Origin: Hofstenia miamia
Taxonomy: Eukaryota > Xenacoelomorpha > Acoela
Direction of reading: 5' to 3'
DNA: 64,000 bases
NCBI GenBank assembly: GCA_004352715.1
Contig: SCFE01000098.1
Coordinates: 1,138,460-1,202,459, forward strand
The notes beneath the pieces are model-generated. The model saw only the letters and a list, made by a program, of their open reading frames with translations, was not told where the DNA came from and searched no databases. Shown one piece after another: positions 24,354 to 37,911 of the stretch. Positions within the stretch are counted from its first letter, which is position 1. Each line of letters opens with the position of its first letter. The position numbers and the translations under genes were made by a program.

Positions 24354-27300
24354 AGCTCAGCCCTAAACCAAGCTGGTACTGCAACCATTGTAATGTCTAT
24401 TTTAATACACCCATGTGAATTGCATACCAAAGTAGCACTAAAGTAATTATATGGTTAGGAGTGCAACCTCTATAAAATGAACAAGTTAGTTAAAAATAGT
24501 TCGAAAACAAAAATTAGTTGATGATCTATTGAGGATAATTCTAAACTTAATTTAAGAACGTAATTATAAACAAACGAGGAATCTATTTAATGAGGCATCT
24601 CTAATTGAAGGAAGTTCTTTTGACAACGTCATTTATTTGTCAGAATTCAAACTACAATAGTAAATTAATTAAAATCCATTATTACACCAATGCATAAATA
24701 CGCCAAAATTAGCATTTTTAATATTTTCTGTCCCTTACTAAGTTTAAGCATTTAAGTACATATTGACACTCATTTACACCCTACTGTTATTGAGAGAGGG
24801 ATAGAATTACTCCCAAACATTTTCTAAAAATGTAGTCGTGATTCCTCGTCCCAAATATTTTATTAGCCATTTTTTTGACCGGTAGTATAACTCTTTTTAG
24901 TGCTTATGTAGTTAGGGGAGGGTATAGAGTAACTGTTATAACATCTGATAGGGTATTGGAAATACGTGTACATTTACATAAATATTCTAGCAAAAAACCT
25001 TTTCTGAAATATAGCACCCATCTTAAAGAAATTTCAGGCCCATACCACACTTTGAATACCACTCATTGATTCATACCACTTAATAATCTTTTAAATATCC
25101 AAGTCAATGGACAAATAAAGGAATTTTGGAAGTTGGATCAAAAAGCCTCAAATCGTCAAATTCTAAAGCGTAATGAAATTTTACATTAATTTTTTATGTA
25201 TAATGCTTACCAAAAGTTTACATGATTACATAAAGACATTCATTGTATCATCTTCTTCCCATTGTTTGCGCTCTTTAATTGACTTGATTTGACTACAGAA
25301 CTATAATTTGGAATGCACATATGAAAATTCAATATTTTTATTAGTTTGGGATATTGTTGGATTTCTGCTGAACGCTTTGAGGTAATGTGGACGGAGTAGA
25401 TTAAAAAAGGCATGAAAATTAATACCAGAGAAATCTTAATGCAATTGGGTCTTTCAAAAAATTTCACATAAGCTCAAAAGTTGGAAGTAGAATCAGATTG
25501 GTATTACTAACGAGAAATTTGTTTATAGTTAGATAAATCATAATTAAATCACAAGATGTGAACACAATGACCGGTGAATGAATGACAGTGATAGATTTTA
25601 GAAAATCTAATGAAGCTTGGAAAATTGATTGGTAATAAAGAGGTATTTTGATTAAATCCAATTAATTCAATTTATCAATCTGTCCGGTCTGCATTTTATT
25701 TGATTGAATACTCACACCTACAAATAAAAAATCGTTCGTTTTCCTCTTAGAATGAATAACAGGTAAATTTTAGGTGCTGTTTGACTATGAATTTATCAGA
25801 AATTCCAACATGAAATGATTTTTTCATCTTCCGTTGCTGGTTGAATGAATAAATATAAAACGTCAATTAAAAATATACTAATGGCAGTTTCCTTTTAAAA
25901 AAGTTTGAATGTTTACAATAAATGTCTTTAGAAGCCACATCTCAAATGGGGATCCGAAGCAATTTTGAAATCAAATTATCTTAATGAACAATTGACATTC
26001 ATACATCCCATAATAGCATTAAACGCTATATATTTTAAATACTAAAAGGAGCTGGCGGCGAAAATTAAAAAAATAAGCAGAGGTAAAAAAGGTGGCCTGG
26101 ATAAAATTGATAATTTTTTCATAGCTTAATGTAAATAATAATGAAATTTAGTTCTTATTTTATCAACTGCAATATCGTTCGATCTGCTTTTCCCTAGTTG
26201 ATGTTATTGTAACTGATAAATTGCTTTCACTGACATCGGCAGATTTCAAGTACTTATTCTTTATGCAAAACAAGTACGATTTCGCGTAGAAGAATCATTT
26301 TATGCTAGTTTAATATTCCACGCTGTCACCATTGTTAAAAAATAAATTCACGCCAACAGTGGCCGGCATTAATATCCAAAACGTGAATAAGTCCGAATTT
26401 CTAATGAAATGGCTTCCATGGAATTAAAAAATATGTGACTAAAAATCATCATGCATAAATAACAAAAAAAACAGGTCATCTGCTTGGATCAAAATACCAA
26501 CTGCTGACGACTCATAAACTGCAAAGCTTCCAATTAATTTATGCTAATGGCGCGAATTTTATTTTTGTCTTCTCCGAAGTGTAAAGAAAATTATCGCAAA
26601 ATAGGAATCACACAGACTGTTCTAACAGTCTAGCCCACCAACCAAAATATATTTGTCTAGAGCAGAAAAATCAATGATAAACACTCGAGCTTGCTAAGCA
26701 TGAACTTCAAAACACAAATTTTTCACAAGTCGAAAGTGATAAAAAATTTAAATCGATTCAAGGTAATATACTAAAAGCCGGGTTTGATTATACAAATTTT
26801 CCTCTAAAGGTGAAAACCCATTTAGAAGGACTATAGCAACTTTTTAAAAATAATATTTTGGGTTGAAATCTGGAAATGGAGTAATATCATACTTTCCAGA
26901 GTAAATACCTAGGGAACACACACTTTCGGTCTTAGTCTCGTCTCGAGTTCAATTTTTAGTCCCTTTAAGATTAAGACACAATAATCAAATTTAATACTAA
27001 ATGCAATACATTGCAGATGTGTATTAATTTAGGAAATATAATATAATGGCGAACACGAAATCTTAGCTGAAATTGAAACTTATTTATTCTAAAGGACTAA
27101 GAGGGAGGCAGAGGTTTCTCATAGATTATCTTCTTTCAAGAACGGTCTAAACGTTATATGCAATTGTGGACTTTCCATGTCTGATCTTCTATCAATAAAA
27201 GTCGTCTTAAAATAACTAGCTTTCATGTGCATAAATATAAACCTTAAAGTTTTTTTGAAGAACCCTATAAGTTATTGAAATTTTTACAAGATATTAGACT

Positions 27301-28365
27301 TTGTACAACTTGCAAATATATAACCGCTTTATGATATTTTGAAGGGAAAATGTACCATCTCCGTTCGAAATTTTCAAACAGCATTCCAGTCAGAACAAAG
27401 AAACAAAAAATATTAAAATGTAGTGATATTAATGAATTTTACGAATAAATATCACTTTTTCCTATATATTAAACTCTCAAATTAAATCGTAATTGAAAGA
27501 ATACTAACTATCAAAAGCAGAAAACTGCCTAAAACGAAACAAATTTTTTTTTAAGAATCCGTTAGAACGCAAAAAATCAACCAAATGCACTACTTGTGTA
27601 CCTTACAATTCTGGTTGCAAACATTCTTGTGGAATCCCATTCTAGCATCAGATTAGAGTATCTTTGAACGAACTGGGGTTGGGCCTGAAATTTTTGTGCA
27701 GTGAGAATAGATTTTTTTTTAAAATTGTATTAGTATACATGTATATATTTTTTTCTCTTTTTTGCTTCCAAAATATTTTCATTTAAATATCGTTTCAATA
27801 ATGTTTTAATTGATTTTAAAAAAGGCTATATATATGATGGGCCCTGAAGCTATTAAAAAATAAATATATAGTCATAAATTGTAAATGACAATAACCAAAG
27901 TTTTGCATTAAAAATCTTTTCCTAATTTCTCGCATGAACAGTGAATGAAATTATGATTTCGTCTGCAATAGATTAATGGGCGGTGACTCAGTTAAGCTTT
28001 GTGTACACTCAATATTGTCATTAATGGAAATGACAACTAAAGTCAATAATTTACAAAGTTAATCTGTAAAACTTGTATGACTTTGCTTACCTGGACTTCC
28101 GCATAAATTATTAAATGAAAATATATTGAGATAAACTAAATATAAATAATTTTTTGAATATTAAACAATTTTATCAAATTCGAAATGAGATTGTTAATTG
28201 CGGAAGATGGTAAGACAAGCATTCAGATTTTGAATGTCGAAAAATGGCCATGACATCAAAATGTGAAACCTTGTTTCGGATTTTCTTTATAATTTCAAAG
28301 TAGAAAATAAATTGACTCAGAAACACATGACTAGAAATTATATAACTTCATATTCTTCAAAAATT

Positions 28366-28592
28366 TGAGATTTTTAAGGGTGAGTGACTTTTATTTTTCT
28401 GCGAATGAGGTCAATTTTATAAATGAAGCCATTGACTGGTAAGTAAAAACCAAGAATTGCATCTGACTTAATGTNTGAGATTTTTAAGGGTGAGTGACTT
28501 TTATTCTTCTGCGAATGAGGTCAATTTTAAAAATGAAGCCATTGACTGGTAAGTAAAAACCAAGAATTGCATCTGACTACGTAACTTAATGT
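28366..28592. repeat. Direct duplication of about 110 bp around a single N (likely assembly artefact)
   Basis: 28366-28474 is repeated at 28476-28592 with a few substitutions and a 5-6-base indel near the end. The copies are separated by one N at 28475, and the differences suggest two haplotypes joined end to end. Confidence 0.75.
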
Positions 28593-29786
28593 TAAACTGC
28601 CTTGAATTTTTTAAAAGGGTATGGTTTCTTTAACAAACTTTTAATGCTCGTAACTCTCAAACTAATCCAGCTATTTAAGATCTGTAAGCACCACTGGATT
28701 GAGAATGGCCTCCTCTTCCATTTTCAACCTTAATAGAAAACAAAGTAGCTGATGCTCGTTTGTGCTCCCATGGACTTTCCACCTCCTGATTACCTGAACA
28801 CTATGAATGGTGAGAATTAAAACTGTTTTAAGCAATTGGAATTTTCAATGAAGAATCGTGAGCAACAGTAAAAAACGTTTGTGCAAACAGTATGTCTGAG
28901 TACGTTCACCAAGAGTTGTGTCCATAGTTCATGATCATGATTTCCAAATTTCAATATTAGGCTTGGAGAAAATTGTTTGAAAACTTGGAAAAACAGTTTC
29001 TCCTTTATAAAGGACATCAGCAAGGCAGCTTAAGGCGTTAAAGCAGATTTTGTAGTTGAAATTTGATATTTAACTAAGATTCAAAATTCAGCAGAACTTT
29101 TCCGAGAGAATTTCTTACAATAAAATATTATTGGCCTTTTTGAGGTTACGAAAATAAAAATCCATAATTTTAAAAAATCAAATAATATTCCCAGAAAACG
29201 CAGCCGGCGCCCTTCGTTTCATTCCACGGCATATGGAAACAAAATAGACGCCCACTTCAAAGAAAGCTGAGGCATTGGAAATCAGTTTAGCAGAAACACT
29301 GACGCAATAATTGAAATATTTGCTAATTAGTAGGCCGTTGTTGCAGTGACATAAATTTCAATGTGCAATTGAAAAGCGGCTTCCTGTCAACCAGTAAAGT
29401 TTGACATGATTTGTTGGCATAATGAAATTCGGCTAATAAACAATCACGCGTTAGGTATTTTAAAAAGAAGCATTCTATACCATTAAATTAAGACGATTCT
29501 TTCCGTACTGCGTATTTCTTGCAGTCAAGGCCTTTATACCATAATATCATTCAAGTATACAAATGAATTACAGAGAAATAATTGGCTTCGCATTTCCAAT
29601 TATATAACATAATGTGATTAAACGGATAAATTGGTATTGATTGGTCGATCTAATTAGTCTCTAATTAAATCATAAATCGAAAGTACGTACTTTACACTTG
29701 TTTAAAAAATTAGAAAGTTTTTTGCAGCACAGAAATAAGCAAAATACATCAAAACTATGACCTACTGAAAGAACAAATAGCTTACT

Positions 29787-30731
29787 GTACATAGTCACAA
29801 CATTTCCCTTCTAAAATTTTAAGGGTGTCATATACTCCTAATTCATCACTTCCGACGTCACCGAAAATAACTCACATCATATATAAAAGCGTAGCATATA
29901 ACGAAGTACATGCATTTGATATAAAAAAAATAGGCTCTTTAAAAAATTCTTTATATGTTTTCAGGCTATTAAAAAACTTTTTTTAAGTTTTTCAAATGAT
30001 GAATTGAATCAAATATCCACTAATATAACTTAATTTGTAAATATAGTTGAGGTGGTTGTAGACCTCCTAAAGTTAGTTAATCAGTCATCTCCTGTGCTTG
30101 GTTAGGGTATAACTTCATGTGAAAANGATAGTACTGCAGCTAATTTGGTAGTATTCTTCAGTGGGCCATGATCAAAGCACACAAAAATGAAGGAAAAATG
30201 CGAGTATGTTATTCATAATGTGAGGTCCCTGTGAGGCATGCCCAGATGCGCAGGCACATGATCAGTGGCGTTGGAACAATATTTGAAAATTTCAATTTGC
30301 ATATTTCTTAATATAACTTTTTATCATGACGGGCCTTATCAATTGGCAATACATATAATGAAAATTTCTTAAAAGTATCAAGCTTATAAAAATTTTGTAT
30401 ATTTCAGAGGGTACATAGTCACAACATTTCCCTTCTAAAATTTTAAGGGTGTCATATACTCCTAATTCATCACTTCCGAAGTCACCGAACATAACTCACA
30501 TCATATATAAAAGCGTAGCATATAACGGAGTACATGCATTTGATTTAAAAAATTCTTTATTTGTTTTCAGGCTCTTAAAAAACTTTTTTTAAGTTTTTCA
30601 AATGATGAATTGAATCAAATATCCACTAATATAACTTAATTTGTAAATATAGATGAGGTGGTTGTAGACCTCCTAAAGTTAGTCAATCAGTCATCTCCTG
30701 TGCTTGGTTAGGGTATAACTTCATGTGAAAA
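29787..30731. repeat. Direct repeat pair (29787-30125 and 30411-30731) next to a single N
   Basis: Both copies begin GTACATAGTCACAACATTTC and end TAACTTCATGTGAAAA. The first stops at the N at 30126; the second follows about 285 bp of unrelated sequence. They differ by substitutions and an about 18-base indel (TAGGCTCTT region). Likely a scaffolding or haplotype artefact, though a real segmental duplication is not excluded. Confidence 0.7.
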
Positions 30732-31443
30732 ATTGAAGATTTGATTTACAGATACGTATATACAACACGCAGAAAACGTAATTTTAACAAAAATTTCAAA
30801 ATATTTGGAACACGATCAAAAAAAGCAAGACGACATTCTTATTGAAATATCCGCCTTGTGAAAGTTCCCTAATGCCGACTTTCTAAAATTTGAATGAAAC
30901 AATGGATTTCTGACTTATGGAACTACATAGAAGAAGAGTTTTAGCACAAGCAACAATCCATCTATCTCAGAGGTTTTGAAATATAATAAATGTTAATAAA
31001 ACAGCCACTTTCGTACTCTATTTCATTTAAAACATCCCACACTTCAAGATATAAGGATTTAAAGTGAACATCATGAAACAAGATTACAACCTAAGAGCAG
31101 TATATACATTTTATGTACTATAACAGAATTTCAAAACAAGTCAAGAAGTTGAAAGGAATTCGAAAAGGGTAGAACCCGCAAATCATCTCAATTCAGTAAG
31201 TTCAGTAAATGTCAGATCATTATAAACCACTATTTAAAAATGACAAATGAAATTCGTAAAAATAACTGTAATTATATATTGCTTAAAAATAAAAACACAT
31301 GGAAATCATTAAAAATTGTAATTATATCGAAGTGGGGGCTAAAGGTACTTTGAAATTATATAATATTGAAGTTGGAACACATATCCGTTACAAGCAAAAA
31401 ATTATTTTCATTTTTTAAGAATTTGAATTACCTATAAAAAACC

Positions 31444-33332
31444 AATAATAAAACATATTCAATGGCACTTGAGAATTGTATGCATTTAACACGACAGTAA
31501 ACAATCGATTCTGTCTACTTTACTGTTTGCCATTAAATTCGCAATCATCAAAGGTTACTGTAAAATTACGGTACTTAAAAGACATTCAGTGGTTTTTAAA
31601 AAATATTTGACAACAACGATATGTGATAAAATCAAGCATCTATTTCATGGAATTCTATCCATGCATCTGCAACCACTATGAAGTCAACGGAAATATGAGA
31701 TCACATGAAAGAGAATTTTTAGACAAGTCTTTCGAAATCATCTATTTCCTTGATCATATTAAGCTTTTGAAAAATGTTATGTACTTTTATATTCTTAATT
31801 ATGTTTACAGTTTGCCATTTCTTAAATTATGTGATAAATTTGTGTGAGACAATTGTTGGACATTGTTGAAAAAAATATGCAATATTTTTATAAAAAGTTC
31901 GAACCGAATGATATCTTTCCAAATGTGTAGTTTGGGTGATTTTAATTTCCAAGACTTTCAATATATTCAACGCCCCATCATTTAAAAAATTATGGAAGAT
32001 TAATAGATATGCTTTAATTTTGATTTTAAATATTCAATGCTTTGGCCAAATTGTTGCAGCTAAGTAAGAGGCTCTTGAAAAATTTGTACTTGAGGACCAA
32101 GTGTTCTTTGACTACTAAATATTTAGAAAAATTTATCAAATGAAAGCGCAATTTGTAATTTGGTGAAGGAAATCCTGAATTATGAAATACGTAATACCTT
32201 TAATAAAACAGGATGTAAAATTAATTGCTTTTCTGTGAACTTAATCGCAGATGATTTAAATGGTGTTAATCAGGGGAGATAACTACTAATGAGGTGGCTA
32301 AACAAGTATCAAATTTCAATTTTATACCACAAAATCCATGTGACAACAGATTTTTAAACGATTTGAGCTACTAACACTAAAATTGTGNAATAATAAAACA
32401 TATTCAATGGCACTTGAGAATTGTATGCATTTAACACGACAGTAAACAATCGATTCTGTCTACTTTACTGTTTGCCATTAAATTCGCAATCATCAAAGGT
32501 TACTGTAAAATTACGGTACTTAAAAGACATTCAGTGGTTTTTAAAAAATATTTGACAACAACGATATGTGATAAAATCAAGCATCTATTTCATGGAATTC
32601 TATCCATGCACCTGCAACCACTATGAAGTCAACGGAAATATGAGATCACAATAAAGAGAATTTTTAGACAAGTCTTTCGAAATCATCTATTTCCTTGATC
32701 ATATTAAGCTTTTAAAAAATTTTATGTACTTTTATATTCTTAATTATGTTTACAGTTTGCCATTTCTTAAATTATGTGATAAATGTGTGTGAAACAATTG
32801 TTGGACATTGTTGAAAAAATATGCAATATTTTTATTAAAAGTTCGAATCGAATGATATCTTTCCAAATGTGCAGTTTAGGTGATTTAAACTTCCAAGACT
32901 TTCAATATATTCAACTCCCCATCATTTTAAAAATGATGGAAGATTAATAGATATGCTTTAATTTTGATTTTAAATATTCAATGCTTTGGCCAAATTGTTG
33001 CAGCTAAGGAAGAGGCTCTTGAAAAATTTGTACTTGAGGATCAAGTGTTCTTTGACTACTAAATATTTAGAAAAAATTATCAAATGAAAACGCAATTTGT
33101 AATTTGGTGAAGGAAATCCTGAATTATGAAATACGTAATACCTTTAATAAAACAGGATGTAAAATTAATTGCTTTTCTGTGAACTTAATCGCAGATGATT
33201 TAAATGGTGTTAATCAGGGGAGATAACTACTAATGAGGTGGCTAAACAAGTATCACATTTCAATTTTATACCACAAAATCCATGCCACAGCAGATTTTTA
33301 AACGATTTGAGCTACTAACACTAAAATTGTGT
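31444..33332. repeat. Direct duplication of about 944 bp around a single N (likely haplotype artefact)
   Basis: 31444-32387 and 32389-33332 are near-identical with scattered SNPs (for example TGTGACAACA versus TGCCACAGCA near the ends) and are joined by one N at 32388. The 74-residue ORF in the first copy is broken in the second, so it is not under visible constraint. Confidence 0.8.
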
Positions 33333-33530
33333 TTCCACATACATTTGATTAGTTGAATCTCTTATTTATTTCTGAATAATGCTGATTAAAAAGTTTATAT
33401 ATATATATATAAACTATCTAATTATAGTATGCGGGTAGAGCTTATTTATTGTTAATGTAGCCTTACTATGTCCTATAACAGTACAGGAAACTTTTTACCA
33501 GTACCCGAGCTTACAATTATTAAAACATTC

Positions 33531-36500
33531 AGCATGTTTTCATAAAGTAGTGTACAAAAACAAACCATAAGTAAATTACGTTAATGAATCTTGACTATGG
33601 CCTAAAGCATAGAGAAATTGACGTGAAAAATGAATCTCCTTTCTTTCTTTAAAAAATTGAGCATGTTTTCATAAAGTAGTGTACAAAAACAAACCATAAG
33701 TAAATTACGTTAATGAATCTTGACTATGGCCTAAAGCATAGAGAAATTGACGTGAAAAATGAATCTCCTTTCTTTCTTTAAAAAATTGAGCATGTTTTCA
33801 TAAAGTAGTGTACAAAAACAAACCATAAGTAAATTACGTTAATGAATCTTGACTATGGCCTAAAGCATAGAGAAATTGACGTGAAAAATGAATCTCCTTT
33901 CTTTCTTTAAAAAATTGAGCATGTTTTCATAAAGTAGTGTACAAAAACAAACCATAAGTAAATTACGTTAATGAATCTTGACTATGGCCTAAAGCATAGA
34001 GAAATTGACGTGAAAAATGAATCTCCTTTCTTTCTTTAAAAAATTGAGCATGTTTTCATAAAGTAGTGTACAAAAACAAACCATAAGTAAATTACGTTAA
34101 TGAATCTTGACTATGGCCTAAAGCATAGAGAAATTGACGTGAAAAATGAATCTCCTTTCTTTCTTTAAAAAATTGAGCATGTTTTCATAAAGTAGTGTAC
34201 AAAAACAAACCATAAGTAAATTACGTTAATGAATCTTGACTATGGCCTAAAGCATAGAGAAATTGACGTGAAAAATGAATCTCCTTTCTTTCTTTAAAAA
34301 ATTGAGCATGTTTTCATAAAGTAGTGTACAAAAACAAACCATAAGTAAATTACGTTAATGAATCTTGACTATGGCCTAAAGCATAGAGAAATTGACGTGA
34401 AAAATGAATCTCCTTTCTTTCTTTAAAAAATTGAGCATGTTTTCATAAAGTAGTGTACAAAAACAAACCATAAGTAAATTACGTTAATGAATCTTGACTA
34501 TGGCCTAAAGCATAGAGAAATTGACGTGAAAAATGAATCTCCTTTCTTTCTTTAAAAAATTGAGCATGTTTTCATAAAGTAGTGTACAAAAACAAACCAT
34601 AAGTAAATTACGTTAATGAATCTTGACTATGGCCTAAAGCATAGAGAAATTGACGTGAAAAATGAATCTCCTTTCTTTCTTTAAAAAATTGAGCATGTTT
34701 TCATAAAGTAGTGTACAAAAACAAACCATAAGTAAATTACGTTAATGAATCTTGACTATGGCCTAAAGCATAGAGAAATTGACGTGAAAAATGAATCTCC
34801 TTTCTTTCTTTAAAAAATTGAGCATGTTTTCATAAAGTAGTGTACAAAAACAAACCATAAGTAAATTACGTTAATGAATCTTGACTATGGCCTAAAGCAT
34901 AGAGAAATTGACGTGAAAAATGAATCTCCTTTCTTTCTTTAAAAAATTGAGCATGTTTTCATAAAGTAGTGTACAAAAACAAACCATAAGTAAATTACGT
35001 TAATGAATCTTGACTATGGCCTAAAGCATAGAGAAATTGACGTGAAAAATGAATCTCCTTTCTTTCTTTAAAAAATTGAGCATGTTTTCATAAAGTAGTG
35101 TACAAAAACAAACCATAAGTAAATTACGTTAATGAATCTTGACTATGGCCTAAAGCATAGAGAAATTGACGTGAAAAATGAATCTCCTTTCTTTCTTTAA
35201 AAAATTGAGCATGTTTTCATAAAGTAGTGTACAAAAACAAACCATAAGTAAATTACGTTAATGAATCTTGACTATGGCCTAAAGCATAGAGAAATTGACG
35301 TGAAAAATGAATCTCCTTTCTTTCTTTAAAAAATTGAGCATGTTTTCATAAAGTAGTGTACAAAAACAAACCATAAGTAAATTACGTTAATGAATCTTGA
35401 CTATGGCCTAAAGCATAGAGAAATTGACGTGAAAAATGAATCTCCTTTCTTTCTTTAAAAAATTGAGCATGTTTTCATAAAGTAGTGTACAAAAACAAAC
35501 CATAAGTAAATTACGTTAATGAATCTTGACTATGGCCTAAAGCATAGAGAAATTGACGTGAAAAATGAATCTCCTTTCTTTCTTTAAAAAATTGAGCATG
35601 TTTTCATAAAGTAGTGTACAAAAACAAACCATAAGTAAATTACGTTAATGAATCTTGACTATGGCCTAAAGCATAGAGAAATTGACGTGAAAAATGAATC
35701 TCCTTTCTTTCTTTAAAAAATTGAGCATGTTTTCATAAAGTAGTGTACAAAAACAAACCATAAGTAAATTACGTTAATGAATCTTGACTATGGCCTAAAG
35801 CATAGAGAAATTGACGTGAAAAATGAATCTCCTTTCTTTCTTTAAAAAATTGAGCATGTTTTCATAAAGTAGTGTACAAAAACAAACCATAAGTAAATTA
35901 CGTTAATGAATCTTGACTATGGCCTAAAGCATAGAGAAATTGACGTGAAAAATGAATCTCCTTTCTTTCTTTAAAAAATTGAGCATGTTTTCATAAAGTA
36001 GTGTACAAAAACAAACCATAAGTAAATTACGTTAATGAATCTTGACTATGGCCTAAAGCATAGAGAAATTGACGTGAAAAATGAATCTCCTTTCTTTCTT
36101 TAAAAAATTGAGCATGTTTTCATAAAGTAGTGTACAAAAACAAACCATAAGTAAATTACGTTAATGAATCTTGACTATGGCCTAAAGCATAGAGAAATTG
36201 ACGTGAAAAATGAATCTCCTTTCTTTCTTTAAAAAATTGAGCATGTTTTCATAAAGTAGTGTACAAAAACAAACCATAAGTAAATTACGTTAATGAATCT
36301 TGACTATGGCCTAAAGCATAGAGAAATTGACGTGAAAAATGAATCTCCTTTCTTTCTTTAAAAAATTGAGCATGTTTTCATAAAGTAGTGTACAAAAACA
36401 AACCATAAGTAAATTACGTTAATGAATCTTGACTATGGCCTAAAGCATAGAGAAATTGACGTGAAAAATGAATCTCCTTTCTTTCTTTAAAAAATTGAGC

Positions 36501-37035
36501 ATGTTTTCATAAAGTAGTGTACAAAAACAAACCATAAGTAAATTACGTTAATGAATCTTGACTATGGCCTAAAGCATAGAGAAATTGACGTGAAAAATGA
36601 ATCTCCTTTCTTTCTTTAAAAAATTGAGCATGTTTTCATAAAGTAGTGTACAAAAACAAACCATAAGTAAATTACGTTAATGAATCTTGACTATGGCCTA
36701 AAGCATAGAGAAATTGACGTGAAAAATGAATCTCCTTTCTTTCTTTAAAAAATTGAGCATGTTTTCATAAAGTAGTGTACAAAAACAAACCATAAGTAAA
36801 TTACGTTAATGAATCTTGACTATGGCCTAAAGCATAGAGAAATTGACGTGAAAAATGAATCTCCTTTCTTTCTTTAAAAAATTGAGCATGTTTTCATAAA
36901 GTAGTGTACAAAAACAAACCATAAGTAAATTACGTTAATGAATCTTGACTATGGCCTAAAGCATAGAGAAATTGACGTGAAAAATGAATCTCCTTTCTTT
37001 CTTTAAAAAATTGAGCATGTTTTCATAAAGTAGTG
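33531..37035 (+). repeat. 129-bp satellite array, about 27 tandem copies
   Basis: The unit is 129 bp (anchors GCATGTTTTCATAAAG, GTACAAAAACAAACC, TCTTGACTATGGCC, CTCCTTTCTTTC). GCATG anchors fall at 33532, 33661, 33790 and so on to 37015, exactly 27 periods. I saw no base differences between copies by eye, which implies recent expansion, strong homogenisation, or consensus filling by the assembler. The array begins within ...ATTCAGCATG and ends ...AAAGTAGTG. The unit has no ORF. The same satellite occurs in the opposite orientation at 62749-62914. It lies in the GPCR intron. Confidence 0.95.
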
Positions 37036-37864
37036 AAGTAGTATAATTGGTAGCACTAGGCCAACATTTCGCGATGCATCCTACGTATAATGAGAAGACA
37101 TTAAAAATGTTTGCGGCAGTTAACTAAACTAATCGATTCTAACAACCACCGAATTGACAAAACTGATTATTCATTGAAATAAAAAGGTAGCTATAAATAA
37201 AATCTTTTTACTAAGAGACAAACTATATTGGGAAGGTTGTTTGTGAAAGTATTGAAATGTGAAGAATGTCTCATATCCTGTAATTAATCTTAGTTTAAAA
37301 AATTATAACTAATCAACCTTCTTAATTACATGAAAGTAGCAAAAGAATGTTTTCGTATGTAAAGCATTGTCCAGAAAGAGGGTCAGATTTAGGAAGGCTA
37401 AGTGCAACTCGTTTACAGGATAAACATTTTTTGCAAGTTAATCATCCTCTAAATTACTTCCCGCATCTGAAATTTCGTTTGTCTATAGCAATCTATAGAA
37501 TATATTGTCAACTTCATACAAAAATAAGATAAGGTACTCATTCTTAAGAAACTGGACAACGTTATATTCAATCTTTCCTGTGTATGCAATGAAAACGCCT
37601 ATATGAAACGATGAGGTCTTAAAAGCCAGCAACATTTCCTAAATAGTACAATGTGATGTTTATGCAACCAGACACCAAATTTTACAAATTATTTTTGCAG
37701 TGATTAACACTCATATTTTGATTTTTGCAATGTGTTTAACTTAAGCCCTTGAATTCCAATTTAGTTTACTTTTTATCAGAAACGTACTTTTCATCCTATA
37801 CCCCTGTAAATGGACTCCCTAAAAACTATCTCAATAAATGTGCATGGTATATAAACGACAAAAA

Positions 37865-37911
<47 letters not shown>

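Noticed and set aside
30292-30492. Minus-strand ORF beginning MFGDFGSDELGVYDTL, with a GTAAGC donor in the neighbouring copy
   Set aside because: The start looks coding-like, but the donor exists in only one of two duplicated copies, the phase does not suit VPS13, and no family is recognised.
33531-37035. Possible CRISPR array
   Set aside because: The repeats are contiguous 129-bp units without variable spacers, in a eukaryotic intron; this is satellite DNA.
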